From NCBI GenBank assembly GCA_029964075.1, contig CM057146.1:12667501-12731500 (forward strand): a stretch of 64,000 nt of DNA, read 5' to 3'. Both the position numbers and the translations under genes were made by a program. The DNA comes from Patiria pectinifera. Lineage: Eukaryota; Echinodermata; Asteroidea; Valvatida; Asterinidae. Shown here piece by piece: positions 25,301 to 40,300 of the stretch. Each line of letters begins with the position of its first letter. Positions within the stretch are counted from its first letter, which is position 1. The notes under the pieces are model-generated. The model was not told the DNA's origin and ran no database searches. It saw only the letters and a program-made list of their open reading frames with translations.

Positions 25301-28300
25301 ACAATCGGTCAATTCCAGTGCAACGGCTCTTTTGGTATCCATGAATTTCCCATGTTCCCCCCCCCACCCAACCTTAAGTTTGGCCAGCTATTTTATTCTT
25401 ACCAGCCTTGGGGACCATCCTTCCTGTTCCATCATGGCCCCAACTGTCGGTAGAATGTCATCAGCTACAAAGCCCTCGACGTCATCGCAGGACATCCCTT
25501 TGGCCATACTGCCCATATACCTGAAATGAAAGAGTTCAGTTCAGTTACGTTTATTTCCATAGTACCAAATATCAATGACAACTAAATTGGAGAATAGCAG
25601 AGAAACACTTAGAGCAAAGTTCAAGCCAACAATAAGTATGGAAAATGTGTGATACAGAGGGGCCCATAAAGTAAGGAATGGGTTCCTAAGCATGCATTTT
25701 AGTGGGGGGGGAGGGGTTGAATTATTTTTTATTTATTTCTTCTGCTATGATTACTTTTTGCAAAAACAAATCCCTCTCCGGAATAGTGGATGACTATATA
25801 AAACATGCTGCTAACTGCTAACAATGGAAATTGTAAATTTTACGATTTTTAAATCTGGTAAATTGTAAATTTTATAATTTTAAATCTAGTAGAGTCATCA
25901 ATCACAAGTCAATTCAACAGCTCCTTTGGAAAGTAGTTTTTTTAACTGAAATGGACTACCCTTGTCAAAAATTACAATTACATTAAAACAAAATATTTTT
26001 AAAAATAAAAAATCTTAATCAAAGGTAAAATCACAAGTCAATCAAAAGTCAAGCACTATATGCAGTCACATCAAACATCAAATCATTAGTCAAATCACAA
26101 GTTATATCATAAGTCAAATCATATTAAAGTCAAGCATCACATTACACATCAAATTACAATTAAGTCAAATCAATAGTCGAATCACTGGTCAATTCAAATC
26201 ACAGGCTACATCATAAGTCAATCTACAAGTCAAGCATCAGTCAAATCACACGTCAAATTACAAGTCAAAAAATTAGTCAAATCACTAGTCAAGTCAAATC
26301 ACAAGCTATATCATAAGTCAAATCATAAGTCAATCTACAAGTCAAGCATCAGTCACATCACCGTCAAGTTACACGTCAAATCATAAGTCTGATCACATGT
26401 CACAAGTCAACTCTAAATGTGAAGAAGGGTTGGAAGGATTACAAGAACAGGGATCAGAAGTGAAAGCCACTGCACCTGATCGTAGCTGGAGTGAGTAGAT
26501 CAGCTGAACTCCCTCCCTCACCTTCACCGCTACCAAGAACTTCATCCTTGAAGCATCGGAACAACTTCATGCTCTGAACAAATAGGAAGAAATAACAGAC
26601 ATTTTGTTTTGCTTCTCTTCCGGACTCTTACTAAACCTGCTATGAAGACCTTTGAGAAGGAATACATTGCACACCTACACACAAGCCTATAATTTCCTCT
26701 CAAACCTGTGAAAACAAACGTTTTGCTGGTATAATTTGATGCATGTTTTTTTACGGTTAGCAGAGCTAAGAAATTTGGTCCTGATCCAAACATGTATATG
26801 GCATGTCAGAGAATTGCTCCAAGCCAAATTATTCTGAAGATTTGAATTAAAAACATGAACAGTTCAATGTTTTGATTCAGTTAGGAGCAACTACAACCAA
26901 AGATCAGACTCATTGCTTCTCTTCACCCAGGAGTAGATGGTACCTGTGAGGCCTGAGGGCAGAGTTGGTTACTATGATCTACAGCCAAGAGCGCTGAAAT
27001 TGCTGACTACGGGTCGTGTATGCTCCCCAGGGAGTTGAGAAGGTTTCAGGAGTATTTGCCCGTTGAAGAGGGGTAATAATAATTGTAAAGCGCTTTGATA
27101 CCCTGTTTAAAAACGCTATATAAATGCCTGTTATTATTATTATTATTATTATTATTAACTTGTCAGTGACCTGTACTTCACATTATCATGGATGTAGTAT
27201 TCTTCTTTAAAGTCCCCCTACCTGTCCCTCCGTCCAGTTCATGCGTCCAGCCGCGGCGACGCCCGTGGAGTTCTCATCGGCTGCAGCAGTGAAGTTGGCC
27301 GTGCAGAGTGAGTCCAGGTCCCTCAGGGGAAGCTCCTTGACCATGTCTCCCATGTCCTGGATGGCATCCTGGATGCCACCTGGGGCTTCCTTCAACTGGG
27401 GATAAAGATGGCACAATTACAAGTTACTGTTGAGTGGTGGATCTAAGAGAGTAAAGGCAGTTCATCAACCCCAAATTTGTGTCTGGAAAATTTCCCGAGT
27501 CCAGTCGTGGTCATGCATTTTAACAGTATCATTCAATACTTGGAGTTGCTATTAATAAACCTTAAAGGCTTCTTCATTTCTTTTATCCATTTAATTTTCC
27601 TCTTTTTTCAAACCCTCTCCCCACTCCATCGATGAGTCAATGCTACACTCTCCAGTGAATTTTTACAACATTAAAGGTGGGCCATAAAACTAAGAAAAGA
27701 CATCAATAGACAATATTACAACAGTAAAAAAATTACACATTATTTGAGGACATAAAACAAGTAATGTTAATGAGGATGTTACACAGCATGTTAAATGAGG
27801 ACGTTACACAGCATGTTAATGAGGACGTAAACTATAAAGAATGTCAACGAAGGGGAATCACCTGGGATGTTTACTTGGGACTTTCCCCCAAGCCCTCAAT
27901 ATGAGAGCACTTTATAGGCCTATACCTGCTTGATGATTTCTCTCTTTTGTGTCTTCTTCATTTTGTTGGCATTGCTAGCGAAGACATCCACGGACTCCCT
28001 GATGTCTTGAGGGTCCATGTGAGCCAGGTCAGAGGTCGACAGTCCCACCGCCAATCCCTTCATCTGTCTCACCTCATCAGCACTCATGGACTTTGCAAAT
28101 GAGGGGAAAAGAAAGAAAAAGGACGCAGTTCTGACAAATGTTTCAATGTTTAGCCGCTGATGTTTGACATTTCTATGAATGACATTTTTTTCAGAGAATT
28201 TGACAGGTATTCTGAAAATAACAATTTCTCCAACAGCAAAATCCTTAACTGTTCTTATCAAAACTAAAACTACTTAGCGAAAGTTGATAATAAGCAGGAC

Positions 28301-31300
28301 AAATTCTTTTCAGAGCTGAATATTTACTGAGCAGTAGTTATTACCACATGGTGTTACCACAAACCGAAACGATACTGATAGCTCCACCATGCAAAGCTTA
28401 AATCTTAAAATCCTTAACCTCACCGGCACTCATGGACTTTGCAATGGGAAAAAAAATGTCAAAAAGTTTACTATATTCAGGACACAGTTCTGACAAATAT
28501 TTCCATGTTTAGCCACAAATGTTTGACATTTTTATGACTGCCCTTTTTCCCCTAAGAATTCAAATTTGACAGTATAGTTCGTCGGAAAACAGCAATTTCT
28601 CCAACAGCAAAATCCTAAAAAGCCATTCCCTGATGGCAACAAATTTTGTTTTTCAAAGTTGAACAAATAAATTGACTGGAGCACTAGGGTTTGAACCTGC
28701 GTGTTGCGACCTCCGGATTGCCGTTCCAGTGCTCTCTCCAGCCCTGCGTTGCCGATTCCCCAATTGGTCAAATTTGTTGAAAAAAATTATAACAATGCAT
28801 CTAGTCAGTTTTTCCCTTGTGTTTCATATGTAAACAAAAAATATTGGAAACTCCACTCCTTTAACTTAGGTCCAGAACCACACAAATTCCCCCCATCATG
28901 CTTCTGGTACCAAGCAGTGTACAAATAATAACCACAAGGCATGCATCCTTTTATCAGGCATTTTGTGTAAACCTTAATTTGAGAAAACCTTTTTTAAGAC
29001 TGAAAAAAAATATCGCAAAGGAAAATGATGCTGTTTAGGTAAACAAAGTAAAAAAGTTATCTTGTCCTAATATCATTGAGAATGTTGCACAAATTAAAAA
29101 AAATTCTAGAGTTAGCAATCAAAAAGGCGCATTTATATGATAATGGTGCACTCAAAACTTATGCCTGATCTGGATTTCTTAATCTTTTGAAAGGGCATTT
29201 GTAATTCCTTGAAATTCAACTGACTTATTTTTGACCTTTTTCCCTAAGGGGGAATAAATGTTTGATGGTTTGTTTCTGAATCGAAATGCGTTTCCTGTTT
29301 TCAAACTCACAGTATCCCGACTGCCTCTGGCCTTGCGATACTTTTCAATCAACACATCCCTCTGGCGAGGTGAATATTCCGCATCAGCGATGTCTGCTAT
29401 TGCTCCTTGAACAACGCTTGGGTCTGTAGTATGCAACAAGAAATGGATGGCTGCCATGGAAACTCTATCAACTAAATTCCATTTGTAAACGATCGTGCTT
29501 TCAAAGTACTGATTACGAGTCATTATCAATCACTAAATCATCTCAGAATGCAATTAATTGCTTTTTTAATCATCAAATATGAAGCAATTACCAATCAAAT
29601 GTGTCAATAACCAAATTGGAAATCTTTTGAAGAATAGCCAATCTCAATTTTTGTCGTATCAATATATCCCATCAAAAAGAGTTCAGTTTAAAAGAATCAT
29701 TCGTGAAACAACAATATACACAAACCGAATCCCAGTAGCGGATCTTTAGGGGGGTTACGGGGGTTGAAACCAAACCCCCCAACCCGGGCCCACCCCCACC
29801 GTACAGCCGCTGACTAATGTTATACTTGTAAAATGGGGCAAAAAATAATAAATGGAATGCTGAAGTCATCTCTATAAGAAAAAGTCATATTGGGTTGAAA
29901 CTTCGCATGTATACAAGGAGAGTTATATGTGAGGTGACATCATAATAATCATGTGGTTTTGTAATGAAATTTTTATATTTTTTTTATTATTTAGTACATC
30001 TCGGGAACAACTTGTTTTCTTTTGTATTGTTTTTTTATTTTTGTCGAGGGGGTCACTGAAGGGTTGGGGTGACTCAGAGTATAGGGAAGGATGTCCCCCC
30101 CACCCAAAAAAATTACCAAGTTGTTCCAGGTCGTTGACCTCCAAGCCACTGGCTGCCCTCCCCATTGATCTGAAGTCCTCTGCTGTCCAGTCGTTGACTG
30201 TTCCTCGGCTCTCCTTCAAGACTCTGGCAATCTCCTTAGTTTGCTGTGAGGAGGGAGGGGGGAAAAAAGGAGCCAATGTGTTCCAGTACTGGGCTTGCAT
30301 CTGTTTATAGTATATTTTCTCGGTAAGCAATAAGCAGCTTTGAACCAAAAGCAGTAAACATCCAGTTACGTTTGGCTGGCGCAACCTAGAAATTTCTGTT
30401 TATTCTTTTTTGTTGCTAAGCAAAAAGTAGCTGTGAACCATATTGCACAGGCACATATAACATGACATTTTTGGCTCGTAACCTAGAAATTTCTGCTTAA
30501 CATATGTTTTTGTTAAGCAAAAAGAACCTGTGAACCATTACCACTAGCAATACACATCCAATGATATTTGGATTTTCTGCTCAGCATTTTATCTTGACAA
30601 GCAAAAAGTATTACACATCCAGTGACATTCTGGCCGATGACCGAGTTTTGCTGAGCAAATCTATTCTGGGCTCAGCGAAATTTCTGTGCCAGATGTAATT
30701 AGCTCCATTGACCCAGATTGACATGCATACAGCATCAATTGCAAATGGCACTGGACCGAATAGTTAAAATTTTTATAAATCTAAAAAATCAAACTCAGAA
30801 GTCATATCAGCTGATGGGACCAATCACATGGACCTACAGAATAAGAAAAAAAACCCATAAAACAACAACAAAAATGGTCGAGCAAAGAAAATTTTGCCTT
30901 AGCAAAAGCTCCTAGCTGACATGTCATATGATGAATGCTGCTCATGGCCAGTTCTGAAAGGATTTAACCTAATCACATCCACTTGCAAGGCAAAATTGTC
31001 TATGTTGAAATAGAGCCCTGGTTATGCATGTAATCACTTCTTGACAAAATGGTTCGCTGCTCGGGTAAGTTTGTTTGGCCTCAGGGCCAGAGTTTTCAGT
31101 TGAAAGATATACGAGCATAAATTTTAGAACTGATGGGAGTAAGAGGAATCCCCGGGGGAACAATTCTGAGAAAATCCCCTGCAAACTAGAAGTGAAAAAT
31201 CCGTAGTTGGAATCAAATATCAGGGTAATCTTGTAATCAGTAATATCTCCTGCAGGAAGATCAATACGTAACCTTTTTCACAAAATGAGAGTTTAAATGT

Positions 31301-34300
31301 CAGGCTTTCCATGCCCTTCTTCTTTCTTACTTTTAACTGAATCAAAAATGTCAAGACTTCTATAAGGGTTCACAGACCGTACAGTGCTTGACTTTATGAG
31401 CTTTCGTCTACCAATCTATCAACAATTTTTTTTTGTGGTGAAGATTTTGAAATAAAGGGGGTTTAATTGACTGTCAATTTGAAAATTGTCTATCCAATGA
31501 TGGATCATCTTGAAACTTGTTATTATGTGAAGTTACTCTTGTGCACTGGCATGGGCGTCAATCGGTGGGTGACAATGGGACATGTCGATCCCTCCCACTT
31601 TTTACAGTGGAGGGGGATATCATTTTTTTGCACCCCCCCCTCCCATTTTTTCATCCCTGGCAAATTTCGCAGGTTTTTTTTAGTTTTTCACTTTATGAAA
31701 ATTACACTTCTCAGGTGAGTGCTCCCTGATATTTCCCCTTGGAAACTTCCAAAATTCCATGAGAGATATTTTAACTTTAATTATAGGTTGCTGGGAAGTC
31801 GAAAGAAGGTGTAGAATAGCCAATTGTTATTGTCTGGAGAGGTAATTATTCACACTGCATAAACACTAAAAAGCCACCACAGCATGTCAGTCGATTAATG
31901 GACACAAGTTGGGCACATGGCACAAGGCGATACACGAAAATGACAAAAACCTTTCCCTTCTGGGTCACTGTCAAATTCCCTGAGATTTTCCTAATTTTTG
32001 GTGATTTTTCCCCCCAAATTTCCTGCGCTTTCCCCGACTTAAGGAATAAGAAATTTGATTTTCAGAGTGGCTTAGGAACCCTGATGTGAAGTATGAACCG
32101 GCCATGAATCATACAGTAACACAAATCCAAAAGGACATGTAGTTTTCACAGGGATGCATGGGGATTACGTGCAGTCTCCACAGTATGTCTGTTATCTCAG
32201 GTATCTATTACATGGATATCTGGTAGCCAACAGAAATATATAGCTATAACTGGCAGCCACATAGAAATACAACTGAATCAATGACCTTCACTGCCAAAGA
32301 CTCAAAACTCTCTACTTGATCTGCTGTGAAATTGATGTTCAAAGTTGAATTAATAACAAACAAATAAACCTGGTGAAATGAAAACAAAAAATATTATTGT
32401 GTGAAGCCGTTTACTTTTGGAAGATATAACTTTCTTCCCTTCTCAATTGTCAAGACTCATTTGACTTGCATGATTACCCATCACTTCTGTCAGATAAAAC
32501 GGAAAAAAGTGTCACGCAATATCCGAGAATTGAATACGATCTTCTTGAAAATCTTAATTTTGAAGATAACTTTCTTCTCTTCTCAATGGTCAAGACTCAT
32601 TTGACTGGATTACCCGTCGCTTCTGTCAGATAAAAAAAAGAAAAGTGTCACGCAATATCCGAGAATTTTAATACGATCTTCTTGACAGTCAAAATTTGCA
32701 TAATTTGTCTGATACTCCTCCGTCACAATTTGAGTTGAGATTTGATTGATATTCACAAGCCTGCTCAAAAAGCACACCAGAAAATCTAGCAAAATATTCC
32801 TGTAGGGAAAATAAAAGCAAATTTTACAAGACTTGGTATCTTCGGAAGCATTTACAGGACATAATAGAAACTAAAAAAAAAATTAAGACATAAATATGAG
32901 TTATATCTCATATTTATGACTTATTATTAAGTCATATTTGAGACTCGGAATGAAACGACAGAGAATATTTCTATTCTCTCCTGGATGGGATGCCAGTCCA
33001 TCCCATGTTACGTACACTTGTTCGTTAATTGCATCTTTATATATCCATTTATTTATTTATTTATATATTACTTTCTATGATTAACTTTTGTTGGATTAAT
33101 ACTGTGGAAATAAATAAACCTGAAACCTGAAACTCCCCAGCTATACTCCTGGGTGGAGAGAGGCAAGTGGAGGTGAAGTGGCTTGCCCAAGGACACAACA
33201 TGCCAAGCAGCTGGATTCGAACCCTAGCTGACCCTCTGATCATGAGTCACTAGCCCTAACCACTAGACCACATTCCCCACTACAAAGAAAGTAGAAGCAG
33301 CATAAGAAACTGTGTGATATTCATAATTTGTGCGAAATTCATAATTTGCATTGATAGGCCTATTCATTTAATATTCAAAAGTAACTTTGATACTTGTTCG
33401 AAATTTGAAATTTGCAATAGTTTCAATTTTTAATCAAAATTTGCACTGACATCAATTTCATATTCACAATATACACTGACTTTCGAAACTTCCACCGATC
33501 TTTAATTTGATGGTCACACTTTATTCTGTCATGCAATCAATATTCATGAAATCAAACTTATTGTCCAGCATATGAAAGTGGCGATGGCAAATATACGTGC
33601 ACAAATGAAAAGAGCAACAGAGAACTCAACGTGAGGATTACAACTTTGCGACTGGCAAGGATTGTACAGGATTTACGGCTACGAATAAATTTGTCACTAG
33701 TCGTGTTATTGAAGTGTTCAATTCAATCTTCTCCAGGTCCTCAGGCAGAAATCCTATCGTCTTACTGACATTAAGACTGTATACTGTTACGAGTTGTATT
33801 CTTTACCTGTTGATGGCCACGTCCGTCTGACGGCAACAGCTCCTTCAGCAATTCCGGGGAAGCAAAGGCCGAGGCGGGGGCAGCTCTCAGCTCTCTGGAA
33901 TCCAGAAATCTTGTCATCTTTCCAAGACTGGGATGAAAAAATTGGGGGGGGGGGAACAAAATGGTGTGAATTTGTTGGGAATTCATGAGCAGTGAAAATA
34001 CTAAATGTGGAAACTTGCTAAATCAAAAGAATATTTGCTTTATAGCAAAAATAGGTTGATAGCAAGATTGCCCTGTGATAGATAGACAAATGAAAAATAA
34101 AACAATACAATACAATACAAAATGACAAGTAAATATATTATGGGATGAAACTGCCTAAGATTGATTCCTGGTTGATATTTCCTGAGGGCATGGCTATTAT
34201 TAGCAATAGTTTAAGCTCAGAGCTTCTTAATAAGAAGCGAAGAGTTTACTTCACGCCGAATATATCCACCTGATAACAGCTGTTTCGAAACTTCATTTTT

Positions 34301-37300
34301 CGCTTTATTGTATTCTTAAGTCGTGTTTTAAGTATAAAACAGCTGTCGAAATTGCTTTTGAGCAGCCAGGAGAGAGCAGGATTCTAAGAGGGAACAAAAT
34401 GGCGTATATCGCGTGTTGGAAATAAACTGGCCGGGACAAGGGATGAGCATACCGGGTACGTTGGATGCAACCTTAAAGAATGCATCTCTGTGAAATCTGT
34501 AAGTTTGGAAAGTTCTGCATTATGACAATTATGTTACTTATTTAAAGTGAGCTTTTAGAAATTCTGGCACCCTTGTGCCAAGGATACAGATTGCACTGAT
34601 GAAATCTGCACAAAACTGCCATTTATTCCCTAACTGTGCAGTTTACATCTTCCCCTGACTGCAAGGACATCACAAATTACATTTCAAATCCCAAGTCTCA
34701 AGTCTCATTTCAGAAATACTTTAAATCTGGTAAAAAATAATTGAAGCTCCCTGTGGATTTCTAGCCATTTGGAGTCACGCTTCATTTACCGGCGGTACCT
34801 TGCAAGGCGGATCGAGCTAAACATCACAAGGCCAGAGCGACTTTGGAATTACCAGCACTTTAATCAATCTTGCACAACTGAAATGTGTAAAGAAGTGTTA
34901 AAAATGTTCACCCATATGAAGTCCATTATCCATAAACGGGAGTCAGGTTGGCGTGGGGGTACTTGATCCTCGCCTTCCACTAGTGACCCGAGTTCGAATC
35001 CCGCCTGGGCCAACACATGGCTTGGGTTTTCAGGGGAGGAGGGTGTAATTGGGCTGGATAGCGAGTGCATTCATAATTTGTGAAATAGTGATCTAGACAT
35101 GGCAGGTTGAAACCTAGTCTGAGTATCATCCATTATCCACAGAGCAGTCTCCTGTATATAACGTTTGATATACATGCATGTATCTTAGCATGCAGATTTA
35201 TGCAATCCCGAGCCTCAACCAATTGAGTCGAGTTTACTAAATCGTGACGTTATTTCATTCTCAAATCAGGACTATTAATGTTTGATTGGTCAATTTGAAT
35301 GCAGTGTTTTGTAATACAATAACGGCCTGGCATAGATCTATAAAACCTAGCTATACAATTAAGCTTGGAGTGTATCGCGTAACATAATACAGAGCATGTG
35401 ACCCGGCCTGCAGCCTTTGTTGCCGTGTCTAGGTTTTTTTTATCCATGTTTATGACATGACAACTGGTGAATGACGGAAAACCCAATATAGAAAGCGCCC
35501 GCTGATTGGTCAAAATCTAAAAGTCAAGAGGCAGTTGACTGCATAATTAATCAGCGAATCTGCTCACATATCATAGCCCATGGGCTTCGCCATGGCCTAT
35601 TACATAGCCTATAGTTACAACCCTGTTCCAGCTAATTTCTTTGTATAACAAAGAAATTCTGTTAAATTGGTTATTATATCAATCGGCAATTTACCTCTGT
35701 ACTTGTTCCAATGTCCAGTGCCATTCTGGCAAACCGGCGGCAATGTTGATCACGGCTCTAGCTTGCCCTCTGTCCAAGTCAAGCGACCCCAGCAACAGCA
35801 GAAGGCTTGTGAACTGATATAAACAAAACAAACAATTATTCTTTAAGGATGTAAAATTGTGAAAAACACTTATAATTCCAAAACCTAAAATTTGGAGGTT
35901 GATATTTCGCCAGGTTGGGTGGGAGAGAGAGGAAATTTAGGGTGAAGGGGGTGGTGACAAGGGGGAAGAGGGTCAGGGATACGGAGGTTAAAGCTTGGGG
36001 GGGGGGGGCGGGTTCACAATTAGCGGATGTACAATGAGCTCACATTTAATTGTCCAGGCTGGATTTGTTTAAGATCCTGTGGAGTGAGGTACGTCTGGAG
36101 AGGTCCGAGCGTGGTAAACTTGTCCAGGGTCCACGTCCCGATGGCACCCCAGGATCTCTTGGCTTTGAGCACCAAGGTTCTGGTGGCTTGGCCTTGGAAG
36201 CCCAATCTCGCAAATGCCCTTATGCTGGAAATCAAAACGCAAAATAGAGTCCCCTGAGACTGGATTTCATTCTTGAGTTGCGATAGAATTTTTGGGGTTA
36301 ATTTTACCGTTAGCAAATCAGATGCATGAAAAGACTTCCAGTGAAATAGCCATTCTGAATTAATTTGAATACAATTGTATGTGCTCTGCTGGGACCAGTT
36401 TTACTAGGATTGTCTTATCTTGTTTTTATGACACATACCCAATAATGATGCAGACTAACAGCCAGCTGATTTCTGTCAATGGTCAAGTGGTCGACGAGAC
36501 ATCTACGCTAGTACAAGCAGGAGTTCATGGGTTCGAGTCCCACACAAGAAAGCTTGTCAGTTTCTCTCACAAGCTTTGTACAGCACGCAGCACAAAGTGC
36601 TATATAGGCATAGTGCTTCTTAAAATTCCCAACACTTGTAAGCCGGAAGTTGTGAGTTCAAGTCCCACCCGAGCAAGCATGTGAAATTTTCCTGCAAGTT
36701 CTCGGACAGCACCGAGCTAAAGGCCTACAGTATTCGAATAATTGGTGAAGGGCAAAACCAGATATTAACAAAATGTACATCTTCCCTATCGGAATTCTAT
36801 CCAATATTCACAGCATTAAAAATTATGCATCCAATAATAATCAGGTGTTTTTTTATAAGACTCACACTTCAGGGAGAACCTCGTCGTTGAGCTGTTTGAT
36901 CTGCTCGATGTTCAGGCTGGTCAGCATGGGTCCTAGTCTGGCCACCTGGCTGACCGTCCACTGGCTGACCGGTCCCCAGTGTCTGTGGCAGGAGTCGATG
37001 ACTGCCTTGGCTGTGGTGGGGTCTGGAATCTCCGTCTGATTGGGGAAGGAATGTCCAGACAAACAACTGTTGGATTAGATGATGTGTTTATATCTTTTTT
37101 TATTTTAAAGTTAATAAAAGAAGGATGATCAAAAGTTAGTGTTTCTGTACAAAATATGAATTTTTGTTTCTAAATTCTAGGTAAAATCCACTGATCCACT
37201 ACACATGCAGTGTAATTTAAATAATTTGAAAAAAATCTTCAAAATTAAATGTCCTGCTTTTAAGAAGCAAGATACCGGTATGCCCTGTATTTACTTGGAT

Positions 37301-40300
37301 TGATGAACTGAGCAATGAACTGACTGAGTGACCTTCAAATTTCTGCAGGTTTTTCATAACAAATCGTGTCTTTCAGTTTTAATATTCAAGATTACTTTTT
37401 GGAATACAAACGAGTCAAAAACTGCAGAAGTCTGAGACATTTTTCAGATGACTTTTGTCTATTTGTGCTCACTTTGCCCCCGTACACTGACATACTAGAA
37501 AACAAAAAAGTGTGCATAATCAGACTGTTACAGATATATTCATAAAACTATTCATGAGTGTTATTAGACCCATGCATTATTCTGAAGGCAATACAAAATT
37601 CGACACTTGTACCGGTATTAACATAGCATCTGCGCTGCAATATTAGCATGCAGTGTCAGGTTTACTATTTTCACCCATTTGCATAAAGGCAGTCATGCTT
37701 GTCTTGTCATGTGTGTGACCTCAGACATTTTAAGAATTGAGATATTTAATATATTTGAATTTTTCAGAACCGGAGCTTTAAAAGGTATACTCTTTGGGGT
37801 TGCTGAGTTAAGTATAAATATTGATACCACCATAAAATTGAAGTTGTTATGGTAACTTTTGAGAAAATGGAATTGAAAAGCCCTTCTGTACAGGCTGTCC
37901 CATAAAAAAACTAACAATCGAAAACCAATTAAAAGGTATGTTGCATGTGGGTTTTGGAATATTTTTAAATTACTTCTTTAAGTCAGATAACCAATCTACC
38001 ATTAATCTCTTTCATTCAAATCGATGCATTAGAACAAACGCTACGCTTCCTCGAACCCAAGGGTTTAAAATCGTCTTGGGCCACTTTCCTTGAAAGTGAG
38101 GAAGCCTAGTTAGAGAAACACACAATGGATTTAATTCCTTTGTTAAAGAGTAACGTGTGACTTATTCTACTGGCTTTGATCTGTAAACTTGATAAATAAA
38201 AAGAGTGGCCCGTGCCAACTTCAAGGCCCATATTGGGATTGCTGTAGCTTTTGAGCAAAACATCTTTAATGAAACCAGCTAAGGCCAAAAAAAAAAGTCT
38301 CCGGTTTCTGGTATGCGCGCGCGTCGCCGTAGCCATATGCGCGTCGGCAAAATGTTTTTTTAATGAAAGATGATGTCTCAAAACCGCCAAACTCACTGGT
38401 TTGACTGGAATCCTGCTGCTGCACAATTTTAATGTGTTTTTAGATTGGGTTATGGTCGAGAATAAGCTTCATGTGGCCTCTCTGGACCCCCATATATTTG
38501 CACTAAGTTTAGTCGGGCACCATTTGCAGTCATCAGCCGACATTTGAAGGAAAAAAATGAGGTAAAAAAAAAAAAACCGCGTCGCCGCACCACTTTTTGG
38601 GCAAGCTCCATACCAGAAACCGGAGACTCTTTTTTTTGGCCTAAGAAGCATTTGTAAGACCAATTATTCTACTCAGCAATGCATTAGACACGATTTAGAA
38701 TACTACACGCTATTTTTTGAAAATGTCCGATTCGACTGTTTTTTTGTGTGAGACAACCTGTATTTATATAAGCTCTATGGGTAAATGAACAGGCTTGAGC
38801 TTTCTCTGCCACAACCATTTAATTTCTCCACAACCATTTAATTTGTATCTATAGAGTACCGTATATTAGCTGTTGCTACGAATCCCCTGCAAGTTTATTT
38901 CACTTACGTTAATCATTAACGTGTTGCATTATCTAGTCTAACGGCTGCCCACCACTTAGCTCAGGATAATTTCTGAGTCAATTACAATCGAGTTACCATC
39001 ATATATTCATGTAATTGGACAATAAGCATGCAGGGCACATCTCCTACAGGTTGTCCCACAAAAAAACGTAACAGTTGAATCGGGCACGTTTTCAGAAAAG
39101 TGGGGGTAAGATCGTGTCTAATAGCCGAGTAGAATAATTGGTCTTCCAAATACTTTTTAGTTGGTTTCATTAGGATGTTTTTCAAAAGATACAGCAATCA
39201 CAATACGGGACTTGAAAAACCACTTGGCATGGGTCACCAGTGTTGTAGTTGAGACCGGATAGTCCGAGACCGAGACCAAGACCGAGACCTGAAGTTGCGA
39301 GACCGAGACCGAGACCAGCCCCTTCAAGGCGGACCGAGACCGAAATGGTCCGAGACCGAGACTGCGGATAATAAATAACAATAATCTAAATAAACAACAA
39401 GACACTAATTACAGCTGAACAGTCTGTCCTTGAGATGTTGATGTTCATGGGGATGTGAAGGAATTAAGTGATTGAAAGTTAGGAATCACTTGTACCTGCT
39501 TAATTGTGTCATGCGAGTGCTCTTCGTGTTTGCTTCATGCGATAAATTACAACATGGCAACAGAATTCGTTATTGTCACAATCAATTAGAAAAATTGGAA
39601 ACAACCTTTAATTAAAGAAGGGGAAAACCTTATTTGATGAACTCCATATATTTCTGCCACTTTTTAAAAAAAAAAAAATTTGAAAATATTGTTTAACTAC
39701 CAAAAGTGTAAATCTGATGAAGAAACTCTAACTTAGGAGTACGACAATTTGTACTAGTTTTTGCAAAACTTGAACATGTTGAAACTTGACAAAAGTAAAA
39801 AGTTAAAGGTGGATGTTTCATCTGTTATAGGAACTCGGACCCTAAACTCCACAGCCACCCCGTGGTTTCAGCAATGACCAATATTGATTTATTTGTTAAA
39901 ATTTCAGTCATGGAATATAGATTTGTACATGTAGACCAAAAAATTGAGAGATGGTAGCCAGATATGGATTGGTCTCCCCCCCCCCCATCCCTCTTTATGA
40001 TTCTCCTTCCAACCCTGCATGTTTGTGTGTCCCCTACATGTTTGTCTCTTGTTCCTCTGTCATTTACCTCTGAAGAAGGCCTGGCTAAGGCTGAAATGTA
40101 ATGCCACTTTATTTTTGTTTGATGTCAATAACGTTACATATACTATAGAAGATTGATGAACCATATTTGCCTGATCTATCTTCTGTTAATCTGCCCGCCG
40201 TCATCATCGTCATTTATAAGCCTTTTTGAGAATATGGCCGACACAATAGAAGGGTGCTGTACATCACAAACTGAATGTGGTGGGTGAGATGCACTTTTAG

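Noticed and set aside
26000..26420. CRISPR-like regular repeat array
   Set aside because: Units are degenerate, without constant spacers, and the sequence is eukaryotic.
26522..26573. Exon 14 ending at the stronger donor GAAG/gtgagg
   Set aside because: That end leaves phase 1, while exon 15 has only one open frame and needs phase 2. The downstream donor AG/gtgcag fits.
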